Counted from the first letter of the stretch, positions 25,288 through 34,026 are shown. The stretch is DNA of 64,000 bases from Streptomyces caniferus (GCF_009811555.1 NZ_BLIN01000005.1:1116001-1180000); one strand, 5' to 3'. Numbers and translations: made by a program. Notes: generated by a model not told the origin, from the sequence alone.

Positions 25288-27564
25288 TTGCCCAGCAAAA
25301 GCACGAACTCCACGCACGACACCCACTCCGCGCACGCCGTCAGCTCCTCCGACTCCCCCGGCTCGGCCGACTCCCCCGACTCCTCGGAATTTCCACGCCA
25401 ATTCGCCCGCACCCGCCGCTTCTCCCTCGGCGTGCCCCGGAAATTCACCCTCTCCCCCGACGGCACCCGGGTGCTCTTCGTCCGCACGGGCTCGGGCACC
25501 GATCCCGTCGGCCGTCTATGGCAGCACGAGGACGGCGAGGAAAGGCTGTTGGCCGATCCGGCGCTCCTGGTGGGAGCCGGTTCCGGCACGGTTCCCGAGG
25601 AGGAGCGGCTGCGCCGGGAGCGCGCCCGTGAACGATCCGAGGGCGTGGTGTCCTACGCGACGGACGACGCCGCCCGTCTCGTGGCGTTCGCACTCTCCGG
25701 AGCCCTGTGGGCGGTGCGTACCGAGGGCGGCACCCCGTTCTCCGTCCCGGCGGCGGGTCCGGTGGTCGACCCCCGCCCCTCCCCCGACGGCCGGCACATC
25801 GCCTATGTGAGCCGTCGCAGTTTCCACGTCGTCGATCTGAGCGGTACCGACCGCCAACTGGCCCGCACGGACGGCCCGGACGTCTCCTACGGGCTCGCCG
25901 AATACGTGGCCGCCGAGTCCATGGGCCGGATGCGCGGCTACTGGTGGGCGCCGGACAGCCGCCACGTCCTGGTGAGCAGGGTCGACACCGGCCCCGTGGA
26001 GCGCCGTTACATAGGCGATCCGGCCGATCCGACGCGGCCGCCGCGGGCCGTTCCGTACCCGGCGGCCGGCACGCCCAACGCGGAGGTGACCCTGCAGATC
26101 CTCTCCCTGGAGGGCGAGCGGGTCGACGTGGAATGGGACCGCAAGGCGTACGAGTACCTCGTGGGCGCCGGCTGGGACGCGCACGGGCCGTACCTCGCCG
26201 TACAGAGCCGCGACCAGCGCACGGTCCGCACGCTCTCGGTCGACCCGGCGACGGGAGCCACCGATGTCCTGCACGAGCGGACCGATCCCGCATGGGTGGA
26301 GCTCGTCGACGGCACCCCGGCGCGTACGGCATCGGGGGCCCTGGTGCTCCCCGAGGACGACGGCGACACCCGGTATCTGACCGTCGGCGGCCGGCGGGTC
26401 ACCCCGGACGGGCTGCAGTTGTGCGCGGTCCTCGGGGTCGAGGGCGAGCAGGTGCTGTTCACCGCGAGCGAGGACCCGTTGGAGACCCAAGTGTGGCGCC
26501 ATGAGCCCGGCCACGGCTGCCGTCGGCTGAGCCGGGGCTCCGGCAGGTACACCGGCGTGGGGCGGGGCGGCACGGTCGTCCTGGCGGGCGTGACGCCGCG
26601 GGGCGACGAAGTCGGTGTGCTGTGGGGAACGGGTGCGGGACCGGGGTCGGGAACGGGACCAGGTACGAGGCCGGGAACGGGAACGGGACCCGGTAGAGGA
26701 CCGGGAACGGGACCGGGTACGGAGTCGGACGAGGAGGCGCGGTATCAGGCCATCGCCTCGCTCGCCGAGCAGCCGTCGGTCACCCCGCGACCGCTCCATC
26801 TCCGCCTCGGCGAGCGGCAGTTGCACGGCGCCCTCTTCCTGCCGTCGTGGCACGAGGAGGGCGCCGGGAAGCTGCCGGTGCTCCTCGACCCGTACGGGGG
26901 CCCGACCGTACAGCTCGTGGGACGGGGCCGCGGATGGAACAGCTGTGTGTCGCAGTGGTTCGCCGAGCAGGGGTTCGCGGTGCTGGTGGTCGACGGGCGC
27001 GGGACGCCGAACCGCGGCCCGGCCTGGGAGAAGACCATCCACGGCGACCAGCTCACGCCCGCGCTGGAGGACCAGATGGACGCGCTGCGGGCGGCCGGGG
27101 CGCACTGCGACGACCTGGATCTGACGCGCGTGGCGATCCGCGGCTGGTCGTTCGGCGGGTTCCTCGCCGCGGCCGCCGTGCTGCACCACCCCGAGGTCTT
27201 CCACGCGGCCGTCGCCGGCGCGCCGCCCACCGATCAGCGCCTGTACGACACCCACTGGAAGGAGCGGTACCTGGGGCACCCGGAGCAGCAGCCGGAGAAC
27301 TATGTGCGCTCCTCCCTGACCGGCCACGGTCATCTGCTGCGTCGCCCCCTGCTGCTGGTCCACGGGCTCGCGGACGACAATGTGGCCGCCGCGCACACCC
27401 TGCGCTTCTCGGCGGAGCTGCTCGCGGCGGGCAAACCGCACAGCGTGCTCCCGCTCCCCGGCGCGACCCATCTGCCGGCCGACGACGCGGTCAATGAGCA
27501 GTTGCTGCACTTCCAGCGGGACTTCCTGCTGGACGCGCTGGCCGAGCGCGGCGACGGGGAGTGA
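25288..27564 (+). CDS. S9-family prolyl oligopeptidase / dipeptidyl peptidase IV-like
   Basis: 758 residues: a Ser/Asp-rich N-terminus (1-30), a DPP-IV N-terminal beta-propeller (about 40-500; LAEYVAAESMGRMRGYWWAPDS is the usual helix-strand signature) and an alpha/beta-hydrolase domain (about 505-755). Catalytic triad: Ser in GWSFGGFLAA, Asp in HGLADDNV, His in GATHLPAD. It should cleave X-Pro or X-Ala dipeptides or short peptides; no signal peptide, so cytoplasmic. A Gly-Thr-Pro-Arg-rich insertion at about 447-482 comes from GGGAC/GGGAAC repeats in the DNA and lies in the last propeller segment. Start TTG 25288 chosen because GGAGGA lies 7 bases before it and no ATG or GTG fits better. Monocistronic. 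Confidence 0.85.
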   Translation: MPSKSTNSTHDTHSAHAVSSSDSPGSADSPDSSEFPRQFARTRRFSLGVPRKFTLSPDGTRVLFVRTGSGTDPVGRLWQHEDGEERLLADPALLVGAGSGTVPEEERLRRERARERSEGVVSYATDDAARLVAFALSGALWAVRTEGGTPFSVPAAGPVVDPRPSPDGRHIAYVSRRSFHVVDLSGTDRQLARTDGPDVSYGLAEYVAAESMGRMRGYWWAPDSRHVLVSRVDTGPVERRYIGDPADPTRPPRAVPYPAAGTPNAEVTLQILSLEGERVDVEWDRKAYEYLVGAGWDAHGPYLAVQSRDQRTVRTLSVDPATGATDVLHERTDPAWVELVDGTPARTASGALVLPEDDGDTRYLTVGGRRVTPDGLQLCAVLGVEGEQVLFTASEDPLETQVWRHEPGHGCRRLSRGSGRYTGVGRGGTVVLAGVTPRGDEVGVLWGTGAGPGSGTGPGTRPGTGTGPGRGPGTGPGTESDEEARYQAIASLAEQPSVTPRPLHLRLGERQLHGALFLPSWHEEGAGKLPVLLDPYGGPTVQLVGRGRGWNSCVSQWFAEQGFAVLVVDGRGTPNRGPAWEKTIHGDQLTPALEDQMDALRAAGAHCDDLDLTRVAIRGWSFGGFLAAAAVLHHPEVFHAAVAGAPPTDQRLYDTHWKERYLGHPEQQPENYVRSSLTGHGHLLRRPLLLVHGLADDNVAAAHTLRFSAELLAAGKPHSVLPLPGATHLPADDAVNEQLLHFQRDFLLDALAERGDGE

Positions 27565-27940
27565 GGGAGTGAGACCGCCCCCACCGATCGGTACTTCCTT
27601 TCGCTGATCTCCTTCGTCTCCGCCCTCCGGTGCGTCGCATCGCCTCTGCCCTTCGGCGAATCCTTCGGTGCCTCCCGTCGGTGCCTCCCCTCGGTGATCC
27701 CGGTCGGTGCCTCCCGTCGGTGCCTCCCGTCGGTGATTCCGGTCGGTGATCCCGGTCGGTGAATCCGGTCGGTGAATCCCTACGGCCGTCCGACCTGGCG
27801 GTTCACCGTCGGCGTTGTGCTTCTGCGAAAGGAACGCGTCCCGCATTGAACACGCCGGGCCGCCCCTCCGTATGGACCCTGTGCAACGTCCATGGAGCAC
27901 AACGCGCACCGAAGGCACCACCATGAACCGGAGGCCCACC
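27565..27940. other. Intergenic region dominated by a 13-bp tandem array
   Basis: About 375 bp between the S9 peptidase and Rieske genes. The central part is the tandem array at 27667-27783; a degenerate extra unit precedes it. Upstream of the Rieske start two ATGs are in frame (27923 and 27941). No gene recognised. Confidence 0.5.
27667..27783. repeat. Nine tandem 13-bp units, consensus GGTGNNTCCCGTC
   Basis: Nine contiguous units of exactly 13 bp: GGTGCCTCCCGTC three times, one CCTCCCCTC variant, and GGTGATCCCGGTC, GGTGATTCCGGTC, GGTGAATCCGGTC and GGTGAATCCCTAC variants. GGTG is invariant. A decayed unit (GGCGAATCCTTC) adjoins on the left. Thirteen is not a multiple of three and no gene covers the array. 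It might be a slippage-prone minisatellite or a protein-binding array. Confidence 0.85.
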
Positions 27941-28507
27941 ATGGCTCGACAGGCAGCGTCGCAGCGGACCGAGACCGATGCGACGACGGCGACGGAGGAG
28001 ACCGGCCCGGCTCCGGCAGAGCGCGGAGCGGCGCGGCGGACCGTCGTCGCGGCCGTCGGCGCGGCCGGGCTGACGGCGGCGCTCGCGGCCTGCGGAGGCG
28101 GCACGGCGGACGCGGGGAGCGGCGATTCCAAGGCCGCCGGTGGGGGCGACCAGGCCGGCAGCTCGGGGGCGAGCGGTGGGGGCGACGGCTCGGCCGGAGG
28201 TGACGCCGCCGGTGGGGGCGGCACCATCCTCGCCAAGACGTCGGAGATCCCCAAGGGCGGCGGCAAGATCTTCAAGGCCGACAAGGTCGTCGTCACCCAG
28301 CCACAGGACGGCGACATCAAGGCGTTCTCCGCGATCTGCACCCACGCGGGCTGCGTCGTCGGCGAGGTCTCCGGCGGCACCATCAACTGCATGTGTCACG
28401 GCAGCAAGTTCGACATCACCGATGGCAGCGTGAAGAAGGGTCCCGCCACCAAGGGGCTGGCGCCGGCCAAGGTGAATGTGAAGGGCGGTTCGGTCAGCCT
28501 CGGCTGA
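27941..28507 (+). CDS. Rieske [2Fe-2S] lipoprotein-like protein
   Basis: 188 residues. N-terminus with a twin-arginine-like motif and hydrophobic core (RGAARRTVVAAVGAAG) ending in LAAC, a lipobox; so it is probably exported folded by Tat and lipid-anchored outside the membrane. Then a Gly/Ser/Ala-rich spacer (about 45-90) and a compact Rieske domain with both cluster loops: CTHAGC and CMCHGSKFD, giving the two Cys and two His ligands. This is the small stand-alone Rieske type common in Streptomyces; electron transfer with an unknown partner. ATG 27941 preferred because GGAGG lies 6 bases upstream; 27923 is the alternative. Confidence 0.85.
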   Translation: MARQAASQRTETDATTATEETGPAPAERGAARRTVVAAVGAAGLTAALAACGGGTADAGSGDSKAAGGGDQAGSSGASGGGDGSAGGDAAGGGGTILAKTSEIPKGGGKIFKADKVVVTQPQDGDIKAFSAICTHAGCVVGEVSGGTINCMCHGSKFDITDGSVKKGPATKGLAPAKVNVKGGSVSLG

Positions 28508-28661
28508 CGCGGTGGCCCCAGCCGCCCCCGGTAGGCTGGAACCCCGGGCACGGATGTCGCTGGGCGACGGCCACCGGAGCGCTGGGGCGAATCGGGGGCA
28601 GCGAGGCCCCAGCGCGCTCTGCTTCGGGCCGCCGCCCTCGGCAAGCGGATGGGCACGGCGA

Positions 28662-28964
28662 GTGCTGTGCCCATCCGTGATCCGCGTCCCGCGCGCCGAT
28701 ATCGACGAGACCCGGCTGCACCCCGTCGAAGGGCGGACGGTCTGTCCCTACAAGGGCCTGTGCCACTACTACGGCATCGGCGACCAGGACCGCGCCGTCT
28801 GGTCGTACCGCACCGCCTACCGGGAGGTCGACCGGATCGGCGACATGGTGTCGTTCGAGCCGGACCACGTCGAGGGCACTCTCGACGGCAGGCGTCTGCA
28901 CGTCGAGCCCGGGCCGAAGGCCATCTCCCACGGCCTGGACGCCGACGAGGCCAAGGTCCGCTGA
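28662..28964 (+). CDS. DUF427-domain protein, N-terminally truncated
   Basis: About 100 residues matching only the back two thirds of a DUF427 domain: RVPRADID corresponds to the usual PREDV motif, then CPYKG, AVWSYRTAYREVDRIGDMVSFEP. The first beta strands before PREDV that every DUF427 protein has are missing, and none of the three forward frames between 28550 and 28660 supplies them. GTG 28662 is one possible start; GTG 28677 another; neither has a ribosome site. It could be a decayed remnant or a short functional form. Function of DUF427 is unknown. Confidence 0.45.
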   Translation: MLCPSVIRVPRADIDETRLHPVEGRTVCPYKGLCHYYGIGDQDRAVWSYRTAYREVDRIGDMVSFEPDHVEGTLDGRRLHVEPGPKAISHGLDADEAKVR

Positions 28965-29053
28965 CCACCTGGCCACCTGCCCATCCGGCGTTCCATGCCG
29001 GCGCCCGAGGCCGACGGCCACGGGTCGGCGATCAGTCGGCCCATGGCTACGGT

Positions 29054-29701
29054 TCAGCGGCCACGGCGTGGTCGTCCCCACCTGCTCAGCACGTCGTCGG
29101 TGGTGGTGACGGTGGCGACCAGGGCGAGAGTGTTGCGGACCATCGCGCGGACGTAGTCGGCAGGCACCCCCGCGATGGCGTCCGCGGGCACCACCGCGGT
29201 GTAACCGAGATTGACCGCGTCGAACACCGCATTGGGGATGGCCACATTCGCCGACACTCCGGTGACGACGAGCGTCCGGCATCCGAAGTTGCGCAGCAGC
29301 GCGTCCACTTCGGTGCCGGCGACCGGCGAGAGGCCGTGCAGTCTGCGCACCACGAGGTCGTCCTCCGAAACGGGTATCGGATCGGCGATGCGTACCGCCA
29401 TGGACCCGGTGAGCTGCTGGACGGGCAGCCGCTCGGCGGCCTTGAAGAGGCGGGCGTTGCGACTGGCGCCGCGGCCGTCGGGACGACGTTCGGCCACGGC
29501 GTGCAGCACCTGTACGCCGGTGTCGTGGGCGGCCGCCACCAGCCGGGCGACATTCGCCAGCGCCCCCGATGTGCGAGCCGCGTCCGCGAGTTCGGGCAAC
29601 GCGCTGTCCGGGCCGACCACACCGCGCTGGCACTCGACGGTGAGCAGCACCGTCGAGGCCGGGTCCAGTTGCTCCATGAGCCGTGCAGCACCCGAAGACA
29701 T
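29054..29701 (-). CDS. Isochorismatase-fold protein lacking the catalytic cysteine
   Basis: 215 residues with the cysteine-hydrolase (isochorismatase-like) Rossmann fold: opening strand TVLLTVECQRGVVG, RNARLFKAAERLPVQ, and TLVVTGVSANVAIPNAVFDA. In active members the Asp of the first strand and a Cys in the TGV-x-x-x-V-C motif are essential. Here the first position is Glu and the Cys position is Ala (NVAIPN), so the usual hydrolase chemistry is unlikely. It may be a non-enzymatic or Asp-type isochorismatase-like protein. ATG 29701 chosen with GGGGAG 4-5 bases upstream. Single leftward gene between two rightward ones. Confidence 0.75.
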   Translation of the reverse strand: MSSGAARLMEQLDPASTVLLTVECQRGVVGPDSALPELADAARTSGALANVARLVAAAHDTGVQVLHAVAERRPDGRGASRNARLFKAAERLPVQQLTGSMAVRIADPIPVSEDDLVVRRLHGLSPVAGTEVDALLRNFGCRTLVVTGVSANVAIPNAVFDAVNLGYTAVVPADAIAGVPADYVRAMVRNTLALVATVTTTDDVLSRWGRPRRGR

Positions 29702-29999
29702 CGCACTCCCCTCTGGCGGACATGAGTCATTGGCGGACGTGGATCTCTGCGGGAAATGCATCCCTGCCGAACGCGACTGCCTGGCCGAACGCGAGTGCCC
29801 GGCCGACGCGAGCCCCCGCCCGACGTGCGCGCCTGCCGGACCTGGTTGCTCGGTCTGTCCGAGCCGGGCGAGGGTACCGGGCATTGCGCACAGCAGGAAG
29901 AGCCCGCATGATTTCTGACACTCAGTCAGTTAGCGGGTACGTGTCCGGCAAGTGGGTCAGTGCCCCATGAGCGGGGCGCACGGCGGAGGGCGGGGAACC

Positions 30000-30464
30000 A
30001 TGGCCGACACACAGCGGCGCGGGCGCCGGATCATGATGACGCAGGGCGAACTCGACGCGTTCCTCGCGGCGCAGCGCACCTGCCGGGTCGCGACGGTCGG
30101 CGGCGACGGTGCGCCGCACGTCGGGGCGCTCTGGTTCGTCTGGGACGGCACGGCGCTGTGGCTGTATTCGATCACCCGCAGCAAGCGGTGGGCGCAACTG
30201 CGCAAGGACCCGCGGATCGCGGTGGTCGTCGACGACGGCCACGAGTACGGCGAGCTGCGCGGAGCGGAACTCACGGGCCGCGCGGACTTCGTCGGCGAGG
30301 CGCCGCGCACCGGCGAGCCGCGCCCCGGGCTCGACGCCCCGGAGCGGCTGTTCGCGGAGAAGTACTTCGGGATGTCCGAGATGCCGCACGACGGCCGCCA
30401 TGCGTGGCTGCGCCTGACACCGGAGTCGGTCGCCTCGTGGGACTTCCGCAAGATCCCGGGCTGA
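30000..30464 (+). CDS. Pyridoxamine 5'-phosphate oxidase-family / F420-type split-barrel protein
   Basis: 154 residues of the PPOX split-barrel fold: RTCRVATVGGDGAPHVGALWFVWDGTALW (read in parts: CRVATVGGDG, HVGALWFVWDG), LYSITRSKRWAQLRKDPRIAVVVDDG, and the TGRADFVGE strand. The SKRWAQLRKDPR segment is the phosphate-binding part for FMN or F420. Predicted cytoplasmic flavin or deazaflavin reductase; actinobacterial homologues are often F420-dependent. ATG 30000 follows CGGGGAACC. Stands alone, followed by a tandem-repeat region. Confidence 0.75.
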   Translation: MADTQRRGRRIMMTQGELDAFLAAQRTCRVATVGGDGAPHVGALWFVWDGTALWLYSITRSKRWAQLRKDPRIAVVVDDGHEYGELRGAELTGRADFVGEAPRTGEPRPGLDAPERLFAEKYFGMSEMPHDGRHAWLRLTPESVASWDFRKIPG

Positions 30465-30522
30465 GCGTCGGGAGGCGGACGAGGGCCAGTGTCGGGCGCA
30501 GGCCCTGCGGGGACCGGACAGG

Positions 30523-30765
30523 GAGGATCGCCCGGTCACCGGAGAGGATCGCCCGGTCATCCGCACATGATCGCGGTGCCCCGGACGTGACGGCGGTGTC
30601 CCGGACGTGATCGCGGCGCCCCCGTGGCGATCGCGGCACCCCGGATCCGATCCCGCTGCCCGGCAGGCAATCTCGGCGCCCTCGGGTGCGATCGCGTCAC
30701 CCCGTAGATGCTCGCGATGCCCCGATGCGATCTCCTTGTCGCTCAGGTGATCGCGTTGTCAGTGG
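30523..30765. repeat. About twelve degenerate 20-bp tandem units, consensus YGATCGCGGYGCCCCGGAYG
   Basis: Two units GAGGATCGCCCGGTCAYC spaced 21 bp (30523-30562) lead into ten near-regular 19-21-bp units (30568-30765), for example TGATCGCGGTGCCCCGGACG, TGACGGCGGTGTCCCGGACG, CGATCGCGGCACCCCGGATC and TGATCGCGTTGTCAGTGG. The GATCGCG core is best preserved and divergence grows toward the right. It occupies most of the gap between the PPOX gene and matB, whose promoter must lie in or beside it. Confidence 0.75.
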
Positions 30766-30869
30766 TCTCTGCGAGAGTGGTACGGGTCAGCCCGTTTCGG
30801 TACCGGCAGGGTGCGGGAGCGGGATGGCCCGGCCGCGACGGGCCGGGCGCCGAGGACGAAGGAGATCCG

Positions 30870-32330
30870 GTGAACGTGCTCTTCCCCGCGCTGCGCGACG
30901 CTTCGCCCGCACCCGCGCTGCGCTTCGGTGACCGCACCCTCAGCTATCGCCAATTGGCGTCGGTGGCGGGCGCGCTCGCCGAGCGGATCGCCGGTGAGAC
31001 CCGTATCGCCGTATGGGCGACGCCGACGTTGGAGACCTCGGTCGGTGTGGTGGCCGCCTTGCTCGCCGGAGTGGCCGTGGTGCCGGTGAATCCCAAGATC
31101 GGGGAGAGCGAGCTGACGCACATCGTGACCGACAGCGCGCCGTCGCTCGTCCTGGCCGAACCGGACATCGACCTGCCCGGCCCGCTCGCCGCACTGCGCC
31201 GTGTCGACATCGAGGCCGCGCAACCGCCGGAGGACGCCGCGCCGGCCCCGCTGCCGTACGAACCGGGCGACGAGGCACCGGCCCTGATCGTCTACACCTC
31301 CGGCACGACGGGGCCGCCCAAGGGCGTGGTCCTCCCCCGGCGCGCCATTGCGCACACCCTCGACGCCCTGGAGGCCGCCTGGCAGTGGACCGCCGACGAC
31401 GTCCTCGTGCACGCCCTGCCGCTCTTCCACGTCCACGGCCTGATCCTCGGCATCCTCGGACCGCTGCGCCGCGGTGGCAGCGTGCATCACCTGGGCCGCT
31501 TCAGCAGCGACGCGGTGGCCCGGGAGCTCTCCGCGGACGGCACGATGCTGTTCGGCGTGCCGACGATGTACCACCGACTGGCCGCCGAGGCCGGCGGTGA
31601 CCCCGCGCTCGCCAAGGCGCTCTCCCGTGCCCGGCTGCTGGTCTCCGGCTCGGCCGCACTGCCGCTGACCGATCATGAGCGGATCGCGGCGGCCTGCGGT
31701 CGACGGGTGATCGAGCGCTACGGCATGACGGAAACGCTCATGAACACCAGCGTCCGGGCGGACGGCCCCGGCGCCACCGGCACGGTGGGGGTGCCGCTGC
31801 CGGGGGTGTACGTCCGGCTCGTCGACGACGCGGGCCAGGCCATCGAGGCGAACGACGGCGAGACGGTCGGCGAGATCCAGGTCCGCGGCCCGAACCTCTT
31901 CGTCGAGTACCTCAATCGCCCCGACGCCACTGCTGCGGCCTTCGACGGGGGATGGTTCCGCACCGGCGACATGGCGGTCCGGGACGCCGACGGGAACTAC
32001 CGGATCGTGGGCCGCAAAGCCACCGACCTGATCAAGAGCGGCGGCTACAAGATCGGCGCGGGCGAGATCGAGAATGCGCTGCTGGCCCACCCCGGGGTCG
32101 CCGAGGCGGCCGTCACCGGCGCTCCCGACGAAGATCTCGGCGAGCGGATCGTCGCCTGGATCGTGACGGAGACCGGTCCGGACGCGGGCCCGGCACCCTC
32201 CGCCCAGGAGCTCGCCGATCATGTCGCCCGCCAGCTCGCGCCGCACAAGCGCCCACGCACCGTGCACTTCCTGGACGCCCTGCCGCGCAACGACATGGGC
32301 AAGATCCTGAAGCGTGAGCTCCGTGCGTAG
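30870..32330 (+). CDS. matB: Malonyl-CoA / methylmalonyl-CoA synthetase MatB
   Basis: 486 residues of the ANL superfamily, closely matching the remembered Streptomyces MatB sequence along its length. Phosphate loop YTSGTTGPPKG, PLFHVHGLILGILGPLRRGG, RLLVSGSAALP, adenine motif ERYGMTET, hinge GRKATDLIKSGGYKI, and the catalytic lysine of PRNDMGKILK near the end. It makes malonyl- or methylmalonyl-CoA from the free diacid, ATP and CoA, supplying extender units for fatty acid and polyketide synthesis in the cytoplasm. GTG 30870 with AAGGAG 6 bases upstream. Overlaps the next gene by 17 bp, so the two are an operon. Confidence 0.9.
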   Translation: MNVLFPALRDASPAPALRFGDRTLSYRQLASVAGALAERIAGETRIAVWATPTLETSVGVVAALLAGVAVVPVNPKIGESELTHIVTDSAPSLVLAEPDIDLPGPLAALRRVDIEAAQPPEDAAPAPLPYEPGDEAPALIVYTSGTTGPPKGVVLPRRAIAHTLDALEAAWQWTADDVLVHALPLFHVHGLILGILGPLRRGGSVHHLGRFSSDAVARELSADGTMLFGVPTMYHRLAAEAGGDPALAKALSRARLLVSGSAALPLTDHERIAAACGRRVIERYGMTETLMNTSVRADGPGATGTVGVPLPGVYVRLVDDAGQAIEANDGETVGEIQVRGPNLFVEYLNRPDATAAAFDGGWFRTGDMAVRDADGNYRIVGRKATDLIKSGGYKIGAGEIENALLAHPGVAEAAVTGAPDEDLGERIVAWIVTETGPDAGPAPSAQELADHVARQLAPHKRPRTVHFLDALPRNDMGKILKRELRA

Positions 32331-33948
32331 CGGCGGAGGCGGCGCGGCCGGAAACGGGAACACAGCGGGGAACGGGGCCGGGACAGGCGAGGAGGCCCGT
32401 TCCCGGGCCAGGCGCCATGGGAGGGACGACGGGCACGGCGCGCGTCTCGGGCACGCCGCACACGAGCAGGATGCAGCACTCGGCCCCGCGGCCGACGACC
32501 AAACTCCGACCGCCGCTGCCACCCCTGCCCCGACTGCCCCGACTGCCCCGACTGCCCCGACGATGCCGTGCGCCCGGCTGACGGCCCGTCAAGCCATCGC
32601 CGCGGTGGCGGATGCGTACACCGAGACGACCGTCCCCGCCGCTCGCGCCACGCCTGCCGCGGCGTCGACCACACCGGACGGCCCGCTCGGCTGGCATGGC
32701 TACGACGATGCGCGGGCCCACGCCCACGCACGGACCGGCGAGGACGAGTCGGTGGTCACGGCCCTGGCCACAATAGGCGGCAGGGAAGCGGTCGTGCTCT
32801 CCTTCGAGTTCCGCTATCTGGGCGGCTCGCTCGGCGAGCGCACCGGCGAGCGCCTGGAGGCCGCCTACACCCACGCCCGCGAGCACGGCCTGCCGGTCGT
32901 CTCGCTGATCGCCACGGGCGGCAGCCGGATGCAGGAGGGGATGCGCGCGCTCACCCAACTCCAGCGGGTGGCACGGCAGTCGGCGTTGAACGGCGCCGCG
33001 GGCCTGCCACAGATCGCCGTGTTGCGCGATCCGACGACCGGCGGCGGCTGGGCCACCCTCGGCGCGGCCGCCGATGTGATCCTCGCGCTTCCCGGAGCAC
33101 AGATCGGCTTCGCGGGCTCGCGGGTGCGCCCTCCGGACGCCGATCCCTTCGCCTACTCCGCCGAGGGGCAACTCGCCTCCGGCCATATCGACGCCGTCGT
33201 CCCGCCCGACCGGCTGCGGGAAACTCTCCAGCGGTGGCTGCAACTGCTGTGCCCGCCCATGCACCCACCGCAGGAGCCCGGCCCTCGCACCGTGGAGCCG
33301 GCACCCCCGCCGTACGCGCTGGGCGCGTCCGCGCTACCGGAGACCGGCTGGGATGCGGTGGTCCGCGCCCGCGAGCCCGGACGGCCACGCGCCGAGGCGT
33401 ATCTGCGCGCGTACTTCGACGACCGGGAGGAGATCAGCGGCGACCGCTGTGGCGGCGTCGACCCCGGGCTGCGCTGCGGTTTCGGTCACCACGAGGGGCG
33501 CACGGTCGCCTTCGCCGCCCAGTGCGGCACGGCCACCCGCCCGGCCGGCTTCCGTACCGCCGCGCGTCTGGTCCGGCTGGCGGGACGGCTGGGCATCCCG
33601 GTCCTCACCCTCATCGACACCCCGGGTGCCGCCAACGATGCCGAGGCCGAACGGGCGGGTGCGGGTGCGGCCATCGCCGATGCCTTCGCGGCGCTCGCCA
33701 CCGCCGAGGTGCCGGTCACCTCCCTGCTCATCGGCGAGGGCGGTTCGGGCGGTGCACTGGCCCTTGCCGCACCAGGCCGACTGTGGGCGACGCCGGACAG
33801 CTACTTCTCCGTGATCGCCCCGGAGCTGGCCGCGGCAATCCTCAAACGCGAGGAAGCACAGGTCCACGACACCGCCGACCAACTCCGCATCCGCCCGCAG
33901 GACTTGCTGGAACTGGGCGTCATCCAGGGCATCGTGCCACCACCCTGA
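32314..33948 (+). CDS. Single-chain acetyl-CoA carboxylase-type carboxyltransferase (beta-alpha fusion)
   Basis: 544 residues. After a disordered Ala/Thr/Pro-rich N-terminus (1-90), residues about 130-310 are the AccD-like half (GGSRMQEGM oxyanion motif, TTGGGWATLG, IGFAGSRV), and about 340-540 the AccA-like half (LTLIDTPGAANDAEAERAG, IGEGGSGGALAL). There is no zinc ribbon and no biotin domain, so it must use a separate biotinylated subunit, or work as a decarboxylase-type enzyme on acyl-CoA. GTG 32314 overlaps the end of matB with no good ribosome site, which suggests translational coupling; a later start within the Pro/Thr stretch (ATG 32563) is possible. Operon with matB points to malonyl-CoA/acyl-CoA balance. 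Confidence 0.85.
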   Translation: MSSVRSGGGGAAGNGNTAGNGAGTGEEARSRARRHGRDDGHGARLGHAAHEQDAALGPAADDQTPTAAATPAPTAPTAPTAPTMPCARLTARQAIAAVADAYTETTVPAARATPAAASTTPDGPLGWHGYDDARAHAHARTGEDESVVTALATIGGREAVVLSFEFRYLGGSLGERTGERLEAAYTHAREHGLPVVSLIATGGSRMQEGMRALTQLQRVARQSALNGAAGLPQIAVLRDPTTGGGWATLGAAADVILALPGAQIGFAGSRVRPPDADPFAYSAEGQLASGHIDAVVPPDRLRETLQRWLQLLCPPMHPPQEPGPRTVEPAPPPYALGASALPETGWDAVVRAREPGRPRAEAYLRAYFDDREEISGDRCGGVDPGLRCGFGHHEGRTVAFAAQCGTATRPAGFRTAARLVRLAGRLGIPVLTLIDTPGAANDAEAERAGAGAAIADAFAALATAEVPVTSLLIGEGGSGGALALAAPGRLWATPDSYFSVIAPELAAAILKREEAQVHDTADQLRIRPQDLLELGVIQGIVPPP

Positions 33949-34026
33949 GGGGGCGGGGGCAGGGCGAGGGCGGGGGCGGGGCAAGAGGCAACAAGCAACA
34001 GTCAGGGGCCGGCCGCAGCTCCGGCC

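Noticed and set aside
27667..27783. 13-bp array considered as a CRISPR
   Set aside because: Repeats are contiguous with no spacers and no cas genes are near.
30523..30765. 20-bp array considered as a CRISPR or a replication iteron set
   Set aside because: No unique spacers, unit sequence drifts, and there is no replication initiator gene nearby.
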